NCBI GenBank assembly: GCA_020431945.1
Contig: JAGQHH010000276.1
Coordinates: forward strand, 1 to 11,731
Direction: 5' to 3'
Source of the DNA: Cyanobacteria bacterium HKST-UBA02
GTDB lineage: Bacteria; Cyanobacteriota; Vampirovibrionia; Obscuribacterales; Obscuribacteraceae
DNA length: 11,731 nt
The translations under genes were made by a program, and so were the position numbers. The notes under the pieces are model-generated. The model was not told the DNA's origin. It did not search any database and worked only from the letters and a program-made list of their open reading frames with translations. This document shows positions 1 through 5,869 of this stretch, one piece after another; positions within the stretch are counted from its first letter, which is position 1, and each line of letters starts with the position of its first letter.

Positions 1-446
1 CGGGAAGCTCGATCATGCCCGGCAAAATCAATCCGGTCATCGCCGAGTCCCTGGTCATGGTCTGCGCTCAGGTGGCGGGCAATGATGCCACCATTGCCAT
101 GGCCGGGCAATCGGGTAATTTCGAGCTCAATGTCATGCTTCCTGTGGCTGCTTATAACCTGCTTCAGTCTATCGAGATCCTGGCCGGTGCCGTGGACAAT
201 TTCAGGATTCGTTGTATCGACGGGCTGAAAGCCACCGGGCGCGGTCCGGAGATGGTGGAGAGGGGGCTTGCCCTGGTCACTGCCCTGGTGCCGGAGATTG
301 GCTATGACCGAGCGGCGGCGATAGCGCACCAGTCCGTGATTAGCGGGCGCACGATCAAAGCGGTGGCTCTCGAGAGCAGCGGACTTACAAGCGATCATCT
401 GGATGAGCTTCTCGATCCGCGCAGAATGACCGGTCTTAATCCGTAA
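1..446 (+). CDS. fumC: Fumarate hydratase class II, C-terminal part (5' end outside window)
   Basis: This is the last ~148 codons of a fumarase/aspartase superfamily enzyme, read in frame from base 3. It opens on the superfamily signature loop GSSIMPGKINP (bases 3-35), whose mobile serine is the catalytic base in known members. The stretch that follows (MVCAQVAGND, then GQSGNFELNVM) is more like class II fumarases, which reversibly hydrate fumarate to malate in the TCA cycle as cytosolic tetramers. The end (ALVPEIGY, then the C-terminal helical domain with LDPRRMTG) is typical of full-length enzymes, so the 3' end is intact. Aspartate ammonia-lyase is the main alternative, because PVIAESL and the AYNLLQSI region are shared by both groups; the visible part favours fumarase. 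The gene stops at TAA 444-446 and is followed after 8 nt by a palindromic terminator, so it is not co-transcribed efficiently with the next gene. Confidence 0.85.
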   Translation, partial: GSSIMPGKINPVIAESLVMVCAQVAGNDATIAMAGQSGNFELNVMLPVAAYNLLQSIEILAGAVDNFRIRCIDGLKATGRGPEMVERGLALVTALVPEIGYDRAAAIAHQSVISGRTIKAVALESSGLTSDHLDELLDPRRMTGLNP

Positions 447-454
447 TTTCTGAT

Positions 455-475
455 ATCGCAATATTGCGATTTTTC
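455..475 (+). terminator. Rho-independent terminator after fumC
   Basis: A perfect 16-bp palindrome (ATCGCAATATTGCGAT, 455-470) can fold as a 6-bp stem with an ATAT loop. It is followed at once by a T run (five T ending at 474). It lies 8 nt after the fumC stop codon, the expected position and orientation. The stem is short and only half GC, so termination may be incomplete. Confidence 0.7.
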
Positions 476-515
476 TGGTCGGCAGCCACCGGGAGAAAAA
501 ATTGTTCCGCATGGC

Positions 516-544
516 TATACTTGTATCAGATGGTTTCTCTGGAG
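516..544 (+). promoter_or_regulatory. Possible -10 box and ribosome binding site for the TonB-C-like gene
   Basis: TATACT at 516-521 resembles a -10 element and would start transcription about 20 nt before the gene. No convincing -35 is visible at the right spacing. GGAG at 541-544 is a Shine-Dalgarno sequence. It stands 4 nt from the ATG at 549 and 7 nt from the ATG at 552, so the second ATG is equally or more likely to be used. Weak support for the promoter, moderate for the ribosome binding site. Confidence 0.3.
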
Positions 545-548
545 ATCG

Positions 549-962
549 ATGATGGTACGTGTTCTACTGATGGCAATAGCAGTCCTTACCGTGATCTGCG
601 TCTGTCCGGCAGGCATCGCCCAGAGCAAGGGCTCGGGAACCAATCAAGCTGCCTATCAGGGCTATATTTCCCGGCTTCGCCAGAAGTTAGACGACAACTG
701 GTATGTCCCGGAGGGGAACAATAAGGTAACCATAACCAGCACCCTCGATACCGACGGAACTGTCTCCGAAATCGTTACCGCGAGCGAGCCCAAGTGCGAG
801 CCGGCGGAGATGGCTGCCAATGAGGCATTTGTAAAGGCGCAGCCCTTCGAGGGTCTGCCCGGCGGCAAGAAAGTTAAGCTCACAGCCGTTTTCCAGTCGG
901 CATCGACTCAGCACGGTGATGGATCCCGTCATATAAATATCACTCTCGACCCGATAAAATGA
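549..962 (+). CDS. Small exported protein with TonB C-terminal-like domain
   Basis: The 137-residue product begins with a clear Sec signal peptide: a basic start (MMVR), a hydrophobic core at about residues 5-20, and a likely cleavage site around GIA-QS near residue 24. After a short Ser/Gly-rich linker, residues ~36-115 fit the TonB/TolA C-terminal fold. This comprises a helix with YISRLRQKLDDNW, a P-E-G turn, a beta strand (KVTITSTLDTDGTVSEI), a helix (AEMAANEAFVKA) and PFEGLPGG before the last strand. True TonB proteins have a membrane anchor and a Pro-rich periplasm-spanning region. Both are missing, so this is a freestanding domain and not an energy transducer by itself. Its ATGA overlap with the next gene (959-962) indicates translational coupling to the MEMO-AMMECR1 protein. 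The role is unknown; a periplasmic or extracellular binding partner is an inference. Either ATG (549 or 552) could be the start. Confidence 0.75.
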   Translation: MMVRVLLMAIAVLTVICVCPAGIAQSKGSGTNQAAYQGYISRLRQKLDDNWYVPEGNNKVTITSTLDTDGTVSEIVTASEPKCEPAEMAANEAFVKAQPFEGLPGGKKVKLTAVFQSASTQHGDGSRHINITLDPIK

Positions 963-2524
963 ACATCTTCAGGCGAAAGAGGAAGGAGTCCTCCGGGGGC
1001 AGGCGCGATCCCCGTTTCGCCGGCACCTGGTACGAGGCCAATGAAACCAGGCTGAACGAGCAGCTCGATGGTTTTTTTGCCGATGCTCGTCTTCGTCTGG
1101 ACAAGAGTCCCACCGATTCTGTCTTCAGAGACAATCCGGAGCCCGAAGGGGGCATCCTCGCCATGGTGGTGCCCCATGCCGGTTATATGTACTCAGGCTC
1201 CACCGCTGCTTATGCTTACGAATTCGCCAGAGCCGCCAAAACGGAAGGACCGGGCCGGATTTTTCTGATGGGACCGAGTCATTATGCCGGTTTCGCCGGA
1301 GTGGCACTGTCTTCCGATCGTATATTCGGAACGCCCCTGGGCGATTTGAAAGTCGATCAGGAGGTGGTACAGGCACTTTCAGGCTATCCGCTTTTTCAAG
1401 TAATGGAGGATGTCCATCTCCAGGAGCACTCCCTGGAGTTGCAGCTGTCCTTTATAAAGCACGCTTTCGGCGCCGTCAGTATCGTCCCTCTCATTGTCGG
1501 GGGTCTTCGCGATCCTGCCGATGTCAGGCTGGTGGGACAGATAATCAGGACCTTTATCGGACCGGAAGATATCGTAGTGGTGAGCTCGGACTTCACCCAT
1601 TTCGGGCCGAGGTACGACTATGTGCCTTTCGATCGCGATATCCCGAACCGGGTCAGGCAGCTAGATGAGGATGCTTTCGGCTATCTCAGGGACAATGATC
1701 TGACCGGTTTTATCGAGTTCCACGACCGAACCCGTTGCACCATATGCGGTTACTATCCCTGTGCCGTTCTTCTTTCCATGCTGCCCGACGATTCCCGGGC
1801 AAGCCTCCTGCGCTACAGGACCTCCCGGGATACCGGTCAGGAGCAGGGTAGCAATTCGGTTTCCTATCTCGCCCTGGCTTTCACCAGCCGCAGTTGCCAG
1901 GATGGCTGGCCGGCAATGAGCGTGCCATGTCTTGCGGATCTCCTGGACGAGGAGGACAGGCAGAATCTCCTGAGGCTGGCTCGTCTGACCCTGGAGAGCT
2001 TCGTCGAGGAGGGTGAAGTCCCGGAGCGCGAGACTCTGGAAGGCTGGGGAATCGAAGTGACCGAAAAGCTCGAGCGGCCTCTGGGGGTCTTTGTCACCCT
2101 GTTCAAGAAAGGCGGCAGGGGCAAGGAGCTGCGTGGTTGTATCGGATATATCTGGCCCATCAAGCCTCTTTTCGAGGCGGTGATCGACAATACCGTGGGC
2201 GCTGCTTCCAAAGACCACCGCTTCGATCGGGTGAAAAGCAACGAGCTCCGCGATATAGAAATCGAGATAAGCGTGCTTACTCCGCCCCGGCGCATCGATT
2301 CGGAAAGTGAGATCGAGCTTGGCCGGCACGGTATCGTGCTTCATATCGGAAACAGCCAGTCTGTCTTCCTTCCCCACGTGGCTACCGAGTTCGGCTGGAC
2401 CCTGAATCAGACCCTGGACCAGCTATGCCTGAAGGCTGGCTACCCGGCAGGGTCCTGGAGCGGTTCCGAGAAAGACCGGGTGCGCTTCGAGGTCTTCGAA
2501 TCGGTCATGTTCGAGGAGCAGTAG
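959..2524 (+). CDS. MEMO-AMMECR1 fusion protein (AmmeMemoRadiSam proteins B and A)
   Basis: The 521-residue protein joins two domains. Residues ~16-310 are a MEMO domain, related to class III extradiol dioxygenases. It has RRDPRFAGTWY, VPHAGYMYSG (H73), GPSHY (H108), HLQEHSLE (H153, H157, E160), SSDFTHFG (D211, H214) and CTICGYYP (C260, C263). H73, H108 and one of these cysteines (probably C263) match the metal-binding His/His/Cys set of human MEMO1. Residues ~322-518 are an AMMECR1 domain with its hallmark LRGCIG at 391-396 and a typical PLGVFVTL lead-in. In many bacteria and archaea these two proteins are encoded beside a radical SAM enzyme, a trio of unknown function; here they are fused and no radical SAM gene is in view. 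No signal peptide or membrane segment is seen, so it should be cytosolic. Its ATG overlaps the upstream stop (ATGA) and has no separate ribosome binding site, so translation is probably coupled. It ends 6 nt from a convergent gene. Confidence 0.9.
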   Translation: MNIFRRKRKESSGGRRDPRFAGTWYEANETRLNEQLDGFFADARLRLDKSPTDSVFRDNPEPEGGILAMVVPHAGYMYSGSTAAYAYEFARAAKTEGPGRIFLMGPSHYAGFAGVALSSDRIFGTPLGDLKVDQEVVQALSGYPLFQVMEDVHLQEHSLELQLSFIKHAFGAVSIVPLIVGGLRDPADVRLVGQIIRTFIGPEDIVVVSSDFTHFGPRYDYVPFDRDIPNRVRQLDEDAFGYLRDNDLTGFIEFHDRTRCTICGYYPCAVLLSMLPDDSRASLLRYRTSRDTGQEQGSNSVSYLALAFTSRSCQDGWPAMSVPCLADLLDEEDRQNLLRLARLTLESFVEEGEVPERETLEGWGIEVTEKLERPLGVFVTLFKKGGRGKELRGCIGYIWPIKPLFEAVIDNTVGAASKDHRFDRVKSNELRDIEIEISVLTPPRRIDSESEIELGRHGIVLHIGNSQSVFLPHVATEFGWTLNQTLDQLCLKAGYPAGSWSGSEKDRVRFEVFESVMFEEQ

Positions 2525-2530
2525 ATAGAC

Positions 2531-3061
2531 TTATATAACCGAGAGCAGGATAGCGTAGAGGGTGACCTGCACGGCGGCGAACATCAGAAAGATGACGGTG
2601 TGATCCCGACGGGTAATACGGGCCAGCTCCGCCTCGATACTGGGAATTACCTTGGTCTCGTTGCCTTTGTCCAGGAGATAGCCCGGGACCATCAGGCGAG
2701 GATTCGAGCCCCAGAGCCCGTAAGAGAAGAGCTCTTCCGACTTTGTGTCGATCACTGCCAGTTTCAGCCCGGGAATGGAGAATTTCTTGCACTGGCTCCT
2801 CAGGACCTCGGCCAGCTCGGGATTGGATTTGGCGACTTCTTCCAGAGCCATGAAACGGGCTTTGAGATAGCGACGCTCGGCCCAGTCGAGGATGAGAGGG
2901 AGCAACATTATAAATAGAACGTTCCAGCACAATATCAGACCACCGGCACCCCGGGTTCCCAGCTCTTTCACCGCTACGAAATGGGTCACTAGAAGGGTGA
3001 GCGCCACTCCCAGGAGAAATGTGGCAAGGTAATACGCTCTTAGAATTCGGGACGGTGTCAT
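2531..3061 (-). CDS. Truncated M48 (HtpX/Ste24-like) membrane pseudoprotease
   Basis: Numbering is from the ATG at 3061 (176 residues). Hydrophobic segments lie at ~10-30, ~41-58 and ~157-175. The middle follows the M48 peptidase pattern: LDWAERRYLKARF, a helix NPELAEVL, IPGLKLAVID, FSYG (where M48 has AFxYG), NPRLMV, GYLLD, then the active-site helix. Family members have HExxH followed by I-x-x-x-D; here the helix reads IEAELARITRRDHTV, so both zinc histidines are replaced (A144, R148) while E145 and D153 remain. The chain ends 28 residues later, before the third zinc ligand would appear, so it should not be a working zinc protease. An in-frame ATG at 3133 would add 24 polar residues. I prefer 3061 because AGAGGG stands 9 nt upstream and a promoter-like element overlaps 3133. 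Function is unknown; it may be a pseudoenzyme or a remnant. The family call is by motif pattern only. Confidence 0.65.
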   Translation of the reverse strand: MTPSRILRAYYLATFLLGVALTLLVTHFVAVKELGTRGAGGLILCWNVLFIMLLPLILDWAERRYLKARFMALEEVAKSNPELAEVLRSQCKKFSIPGLKLAVIDTKSEELFSYGLWGSNPRLMVPGYLLDKGNETKVIPSIEAELARITRRDHTVIFLMFAAVQVTLYAILLSVI

Positions 3062-3131
3062 GACTCTAAGCCCTCTTTGGGTGAGGGAGGTTTCTTGTGT
3101 GCTGGGATCATTGTTCCCTGAGAGATCTCTC

Positions 3132-3159
3132 ATTTAACGTCTGTTGAGCCTGTTGACAA
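3132..3159 (-). promoter_or_regulatory. Candidate promoter for the M48-like gene
   Basis: On the minus strand TTGTCA (3154-3159) is followed after 16 nt by TTAAAT (3132-3137). Each matches its consensus only partly. If used, transcription would begin downstream of the ATG at 3133, which favours the internal start at 3061. The same DNA holds a plus-strand TTGACA (3153-3158) that could serve the divergent glutamine-synthetase-like gene, although no good -10 follows it at standard spacing. Confidence 0.35.
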
Positions 3160-3173
3160 CCTGCTTTTTTCGT

Positions 3174-3187
3174 AATTCTGTAGAATT
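3174..3187. promoter_or_regulatory. Perfect 14-bp inverted repeat, possible operator
   Basis: AATTCT and AGAATT are perfect inverted half-sites around a GT spacer. The site lies in the short divergent gap between the M48-like gene and the glutamine-synthetase-like gene, downstream of TTGACA and upstream of the ribosome binding site AGAGGAG (3214-3220). There is no T tract and the spacer is too short for a hairpin loop, so a dimeric repressor site is more plausible than a terminator. No regulator gene is seen nearby. Confidence 0.35.
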
Positions 3188-3224
3188 TGTAGTTGTCTAA
3201 TTTCACGGGCTTGAGAGGAGACCG

Positions 3225-4580
3225 ATGACAAATTCTTCTACGGCTGAAAAAGTTATCGAGACAGGCAGCCGCTATGGCGTCAACCTCGTTCGTCTCCTCT
3301 ATACCGATCTTTCCGGTCTGGTGAGGGGCAAGGCCAGCTCACTCTCGACTCTGCCGGGGCGGCTCGAGAGCGGCATCGGTCTGGTGAAGGGCATGATGGC
3401 CATGAATTGTCTCGACAAACTGCAAAGTGATACCGGACTTGGTGCTACCGGCGAGATCCGCCTGGTGCCCGATCTCGAGACTTTCACGGTGCTACCATAT
3501 GCGGAGTCATCAGCCTCATTCTTCTGTGACATGATCGAGCTCGATCGGAGCCCCTGGGAGCTCTGCCCCCGGGAGCTCCTGCGCAAGCAGGTTCGCGATG
3601 CCGCTAAGCTCGGCTATACGATCCAGGCGGCTTTCGAGCCGGAGTTCTTGATCTCTACCAGGCTGGAATCGGGCGATCTGGCCCCGATCGATACCAGTGT
3701 CTGTTTCGGCACCGACGGGATGAATCGGGCAGACCGTTTTTTCTCCACGTTAATAGAATATCTCAAACGCCAGGGGGTGACGGTGGAGCAGTACTACCCG
3801 GAGCTCGGTCACGGGCAGCACGAGGTCAGTGTCACCTACGCCCCCGCCATGCAGGCTTGCGATCGTTATCTGATGGTCCGGGAAACTCTGAAAGGCCTGG
3901 CCCTCAATCAGGGTCTCGAGCTCACCATGGCTCCCAAGCCCTTCGAGGAACAGCCGGGCAACGGCTGCCACCTGCATCTGAGCCTCTGGAATCGCGATAT
4001 GACCGAGAATATCATGTATGGCGAGAATGGTGGTCTGAGCCGAACGGCACTCGCCTTCATCGCCGGGATCGTCAAACATCTGCCCGCTCTCACTGCTTTC
4101 ACCTGTCCCTCGGCAAACTCGTACCGGCGGCTCAAACCCAAGAGCTGGAGCTCGGCTTATGCTTGCTGGGGGTACGACAATCGTGAGGCAGCGGTGCGTG
4201 TTCCATCCGTATACTGGGGCAACGAGAAGAACAGCACTAATATCGAGATCAAGTGCGTGGACAACACCATCAACCCCTATCTCGCTCTCTCCCTGGTGAT
4301 CGCCTGCGGCATCGAGGGGATTATGAGAGAGATGAGCCCTCCCCCGGAGGTAAGCTCCGATCCCGCGGACCTATCAGAGGAGGAGCGGCAGAATCTCGGG
4401 ATCGAGCGCCTGCCTACATCGCTTTCCCGGGCTCTGATCGAGCTCGAGACCGATATCTATCTGATGAAGGTCCTGGGCGAAAAGCTGGCTAACACCTATA
4501 TCATGGTCAAGTCTTCCGAGGCTGCGGCTTTCGCCCACGATGTCGAGTTCGAGCTCGCTCAGCACCGCATGCGGTATTGA
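3225..4580 (+). CDS. Glutamine synthetase family gamma-glutamyl ligase (FluG-type)
   Basis: The 451-residue protein covers the full glutamine-synthetase fold. An N-terminal beta-grasp part includes RLLYTDLSGLVRGK (residues 23-36). The catalytic part carries the metal glutamates in FEPEF (E138, E140) and PELGHGQHE (E193, E200), and the NGCHLHLS strand (H249, H251). Further on are SYRRLKPKSW (299-308), the NREAAVRVP arginines (R320, R325) and the IEIK-NPYLALS region. Genuine GlnA has a flap glutamate in the VPGYEAP loop that shapes the ammonium site. Here that position appears to be Trp308, as in glutamine-synthetase-like enzymes that ATP-dependently couple glutamate to an amine. I therefore infer a gamma-glutamyl-amine ligase rather than nitrogen-assimilating GlnA; the amine is unknown. 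The start has a good Shine-Dalgarno (AGAGGAG, 3214-3220, 4 nt away). An amidohydrolase gene follows after 6 nt, suggesting one operon. Confidence 0.85.
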   Translation: MTNSSTAEKVIETGSRYGVNLVRLLYTDLSGLVRGKASSLSTLPGRLESGIGLVKGMMAMNCLDKLQSDTGLGATGEIRLVPDLETFTVLPYAESSASFFCDMIELDRSPWELCPRELLRKQVRDAAKLGYTIQAAFEPEFLISTRLESGDLAPIDTSVCFGTDGMNRADRFFSTLIEYLKRQGVTVEQYYPELGHGQHEVSVTYAPAMQACDRYLMVRETLKGLALNQGLELTMAPKPFEEQPGNGCHLHLSLWNRDMTENIMYGENGGLSRTALAFIAGIVKHLPALTAFTCPSANSYRRLKPKSWSSAYACWGYDNREAAVRVPSVYWGNEKNSTNIEIKCVDNTINPYLALSLVIACGIEGIMREMSPPPEVSSDPADLSEEERQNLGIERLPTSLSRALIELETDIYLMKVLGEKLANTYIMVKSSEAAAFAHDVEFELAQHRMRY

Positions 4581-4586
4581 GATTTA

Positions 4587-5693
4587 GTGATGATTGTAAT
4601 CGACAACCATGCTCACAGTCTTCGCCGGGACTTCTTGCTCATGGACGGGCTCGACTTCCGAAGAGTGTTCAGCGAGTCCAGCTCTCTCAAGGTAATCGAG
4701 AATGACGTGCCGGTTTCGGCTGCTTATCGCCGGGCGCTTCGCCTGCTCGGCGCCAGACTCGGTGTCGATGAGATCGAAGAAGAGGAGTATCTGAGGCTCA
4801 GACAGAGCATGGAGCCGGCTGATTTCATCAAGGATCTCTTCGATGAGGTGAGCCTGGGCGCCATTCTCCTCGATGACGGCTACGGCGGACCGGACTTCAT
4901 CTCCATCGACGAGCTCAGTCTTCTAAGCGGGCGCCCGATCCACCGGGTGTTGCGCCTCGAGACTCTCATGGAGTCGTTGATTGAAAAATCAAACGATCTC
5001 GATCGTCTGATCGTGTCCATGTTCGAGTCCCTGTCCGCACCGGAAGTGGTTGCGCTCAAGACCATTGCCGCCTACCGGGGAGGTTTTCCCGTCGGGGACC
5101 CATCTCATGCCCAGGCGGCTTCCGAACTGAGATCGCTTTCCGATGCCGGCGGCGGCAAAATACGCATGGCTGGAGGACCCTGCCACCATTATCTACTGCG
5201 CCGGGCTCTCGAGCAGGCCGGTTCCATGGGAATGCCGGTACAGGTGCATTGCGGGTTCGGGGACAGCGATCTCGATTTGAGCCGTTGCGATCCGGCGCTT
5301 CTGACAGGACTCTTCAGAGAATTCCGTAAGACCGATTTCGTGCTCCTTCACTGTTATCCTTTTGTAGGCCAGGCCGCTTATCTGACCTCGGTCTATCCCA
5401 ACATCTATATGGATCTCTCCCTGGCGAGCTTTCTCTTGCCGGGGCTCCTCCACAGGCTATTTCAAGAAGCTCTCAATGTCGCTCCGCCCACCAGGCTGCT
5501 TGCCGGCAGCGATGGGCACACCACTCCCGAGACTCACTATCTGGGAATTCTAAATACCCGCGATACCCTGGAGAGGGTTCTGGGTGAAATGGTCGCAGAA
5601 GGCATCATGAGCGCTTCCCAGGCTGAGGAAGCAACAGCCTCGATTCTTTTCGATAATGCCAGACGACTTTATGAGCTGAGCGCCAGGGGTTAA
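4587..5693 (+). CDS. Amidohydrolase (amidohydro_2 / FluG N-terminal type)
   Basis: The 368-residue protein is a TIM-barrel metal-dependent hydrolase. The metal ligands appear in order: NHAH (H8, H10), a lysine in VALKTIAAYRGG (K158), VQVHCG (H221), LLHCYPF (H255) and the catalytic aspartate in AGSDGHT (D309). The spacing matches the amidohydrolase superfamily, and the K-x-I-A-A-Y-R-G-G segment is what I recall for FluG-like members. Translation begins at GTG 4587 or ATG 4590, 6 or 9 nt after the upstream stop, with no strong ribosome binding site, so coupling to the ligase gene is likely. In fungal FluG this domain is fused in front of a glutamine-synthetase-like domain; here the same pair is split and in the opposite order. 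A plausible job is hydrolysis of an amide in the pathway that the ligase starts. The true substrate cannot be told. Confidence 0.82.
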   Translation: MMIVIDNHAHSLRRDFLLMDGLDFRRVFSESSSLKVIENDVPVSAAYRRALRLLGARLGVDEIEEEEYLRLRQSMEPADFIKDLFDEVSLGAILLDDGYGGPDFISIDELSLLSGRPIHRVLRLETLMESLIEKSNDLDRLIVSMFESLSAPEVVALKTIAAYRGGFPVGDPSHAQAASELRSLSDAGGGKIRMAGGPCHHYLLRRALEQAGSMGMPVQVHCGFGDSDLDLSRCDPALLTGLFREFRKTDFVLLHCYPFVGQAAYLTSVYPNIYMDLSLASFLLPGLLHRLFQEALNVAPPTRLLAGSDGHTTPETHYLGILNTRDTLERVLGEMVAEGIMSASQAEEATASILFDNARRLYELSARG

Positions 5694-5702
5694 GAACGCA
5701 AG

Positions 5703-5723
5703 CAGATAGATTTTTTCTATTTG
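5703..5723 (+). other. Weak hairpin after the amidohydrolase gene
   Basis: An imperfect 8-bp stem (5703-5710 with 5716-5723, one G-U pair) closes a TTTTT loop 9 nt after the amidohydrolase stop. The T run sits in the loop and not after the stem, so it is not a canonical rho-independent terminator. It could still mark the 3' end of the operon. Confidence 0.25.
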
Positions 5724-5779
5724 GCTCTTCGAGATCCTGATCGGAGCTCGCGATCGGAATCCCCGCCTGCCTCTTGGCA

Positions 5780-5821
5780 GTGATTAATTTTGGAAATCAC
5801 GCTACGAAGAGGTGCTAGACT
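5780..5821 (+). promoter_or_regulatory. Inverted repeat and extended -10 upstream of the giant gene
   Basis: GTGATT (5780-5785) and AATCAC (5795-5800) form a perfect 6-bp inverted repeat with a 9-nt AT-rich spacer, shaped like a transcription-factor site. Downstream, TGCTAGACT (5813-5821) resembles an extended -10 element; a poor -35 (TTGGAA, 5790-5795) overlaps the repeat at a rather long 20-nt spacing. A regulator bound at the repeat would cover the -35. The 176-bp gap 5694-5869 otherwise holds no gene that I can see. Confidence 0.35.
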
Positions 5822-5869
5822 ATCGCAATTTCTATTTCACTCGGTCCCAGGTTCTATCGACAGTATTCA

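Noticed and set aside
549..630. Lipoprotein signal in the TonB-C-like protein
   Set aside because: Cysteines occur near residues 17-19, but the residues before them do not make a lipobox; an ordinary signal peptidase I site near residue 24 fits better.
464..724. 86-codon plus-strand frame overlapping the start of the TonB-C-like gene
   Set aside because: It begins inside the fumC terminator, lacks a ribosome binding site and is out of frame with the signal-peptide protein, which is better supported.
1661..2377. 238-codon open frame on the minus strand
   Set aside because: It lies wholly inside the MEMO-AMMECR1 gene, whose domains are clearly recognised on the plus strand, and its translation shows no domain pattern.
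5706..5720. Terminator at the ATAGA-TTTTT-TCTAT hairpin
   Set aside because: The T run is in the loop, the stem is AT-rich and no T tract follows; kept only as a weak hairpin.
5739..5758. Direct repeat GATCGGA, two copies 13 bp apart
   Set aside because: It is short, GATC-type words are common throughout the window, and no third copy or associated element is seen.
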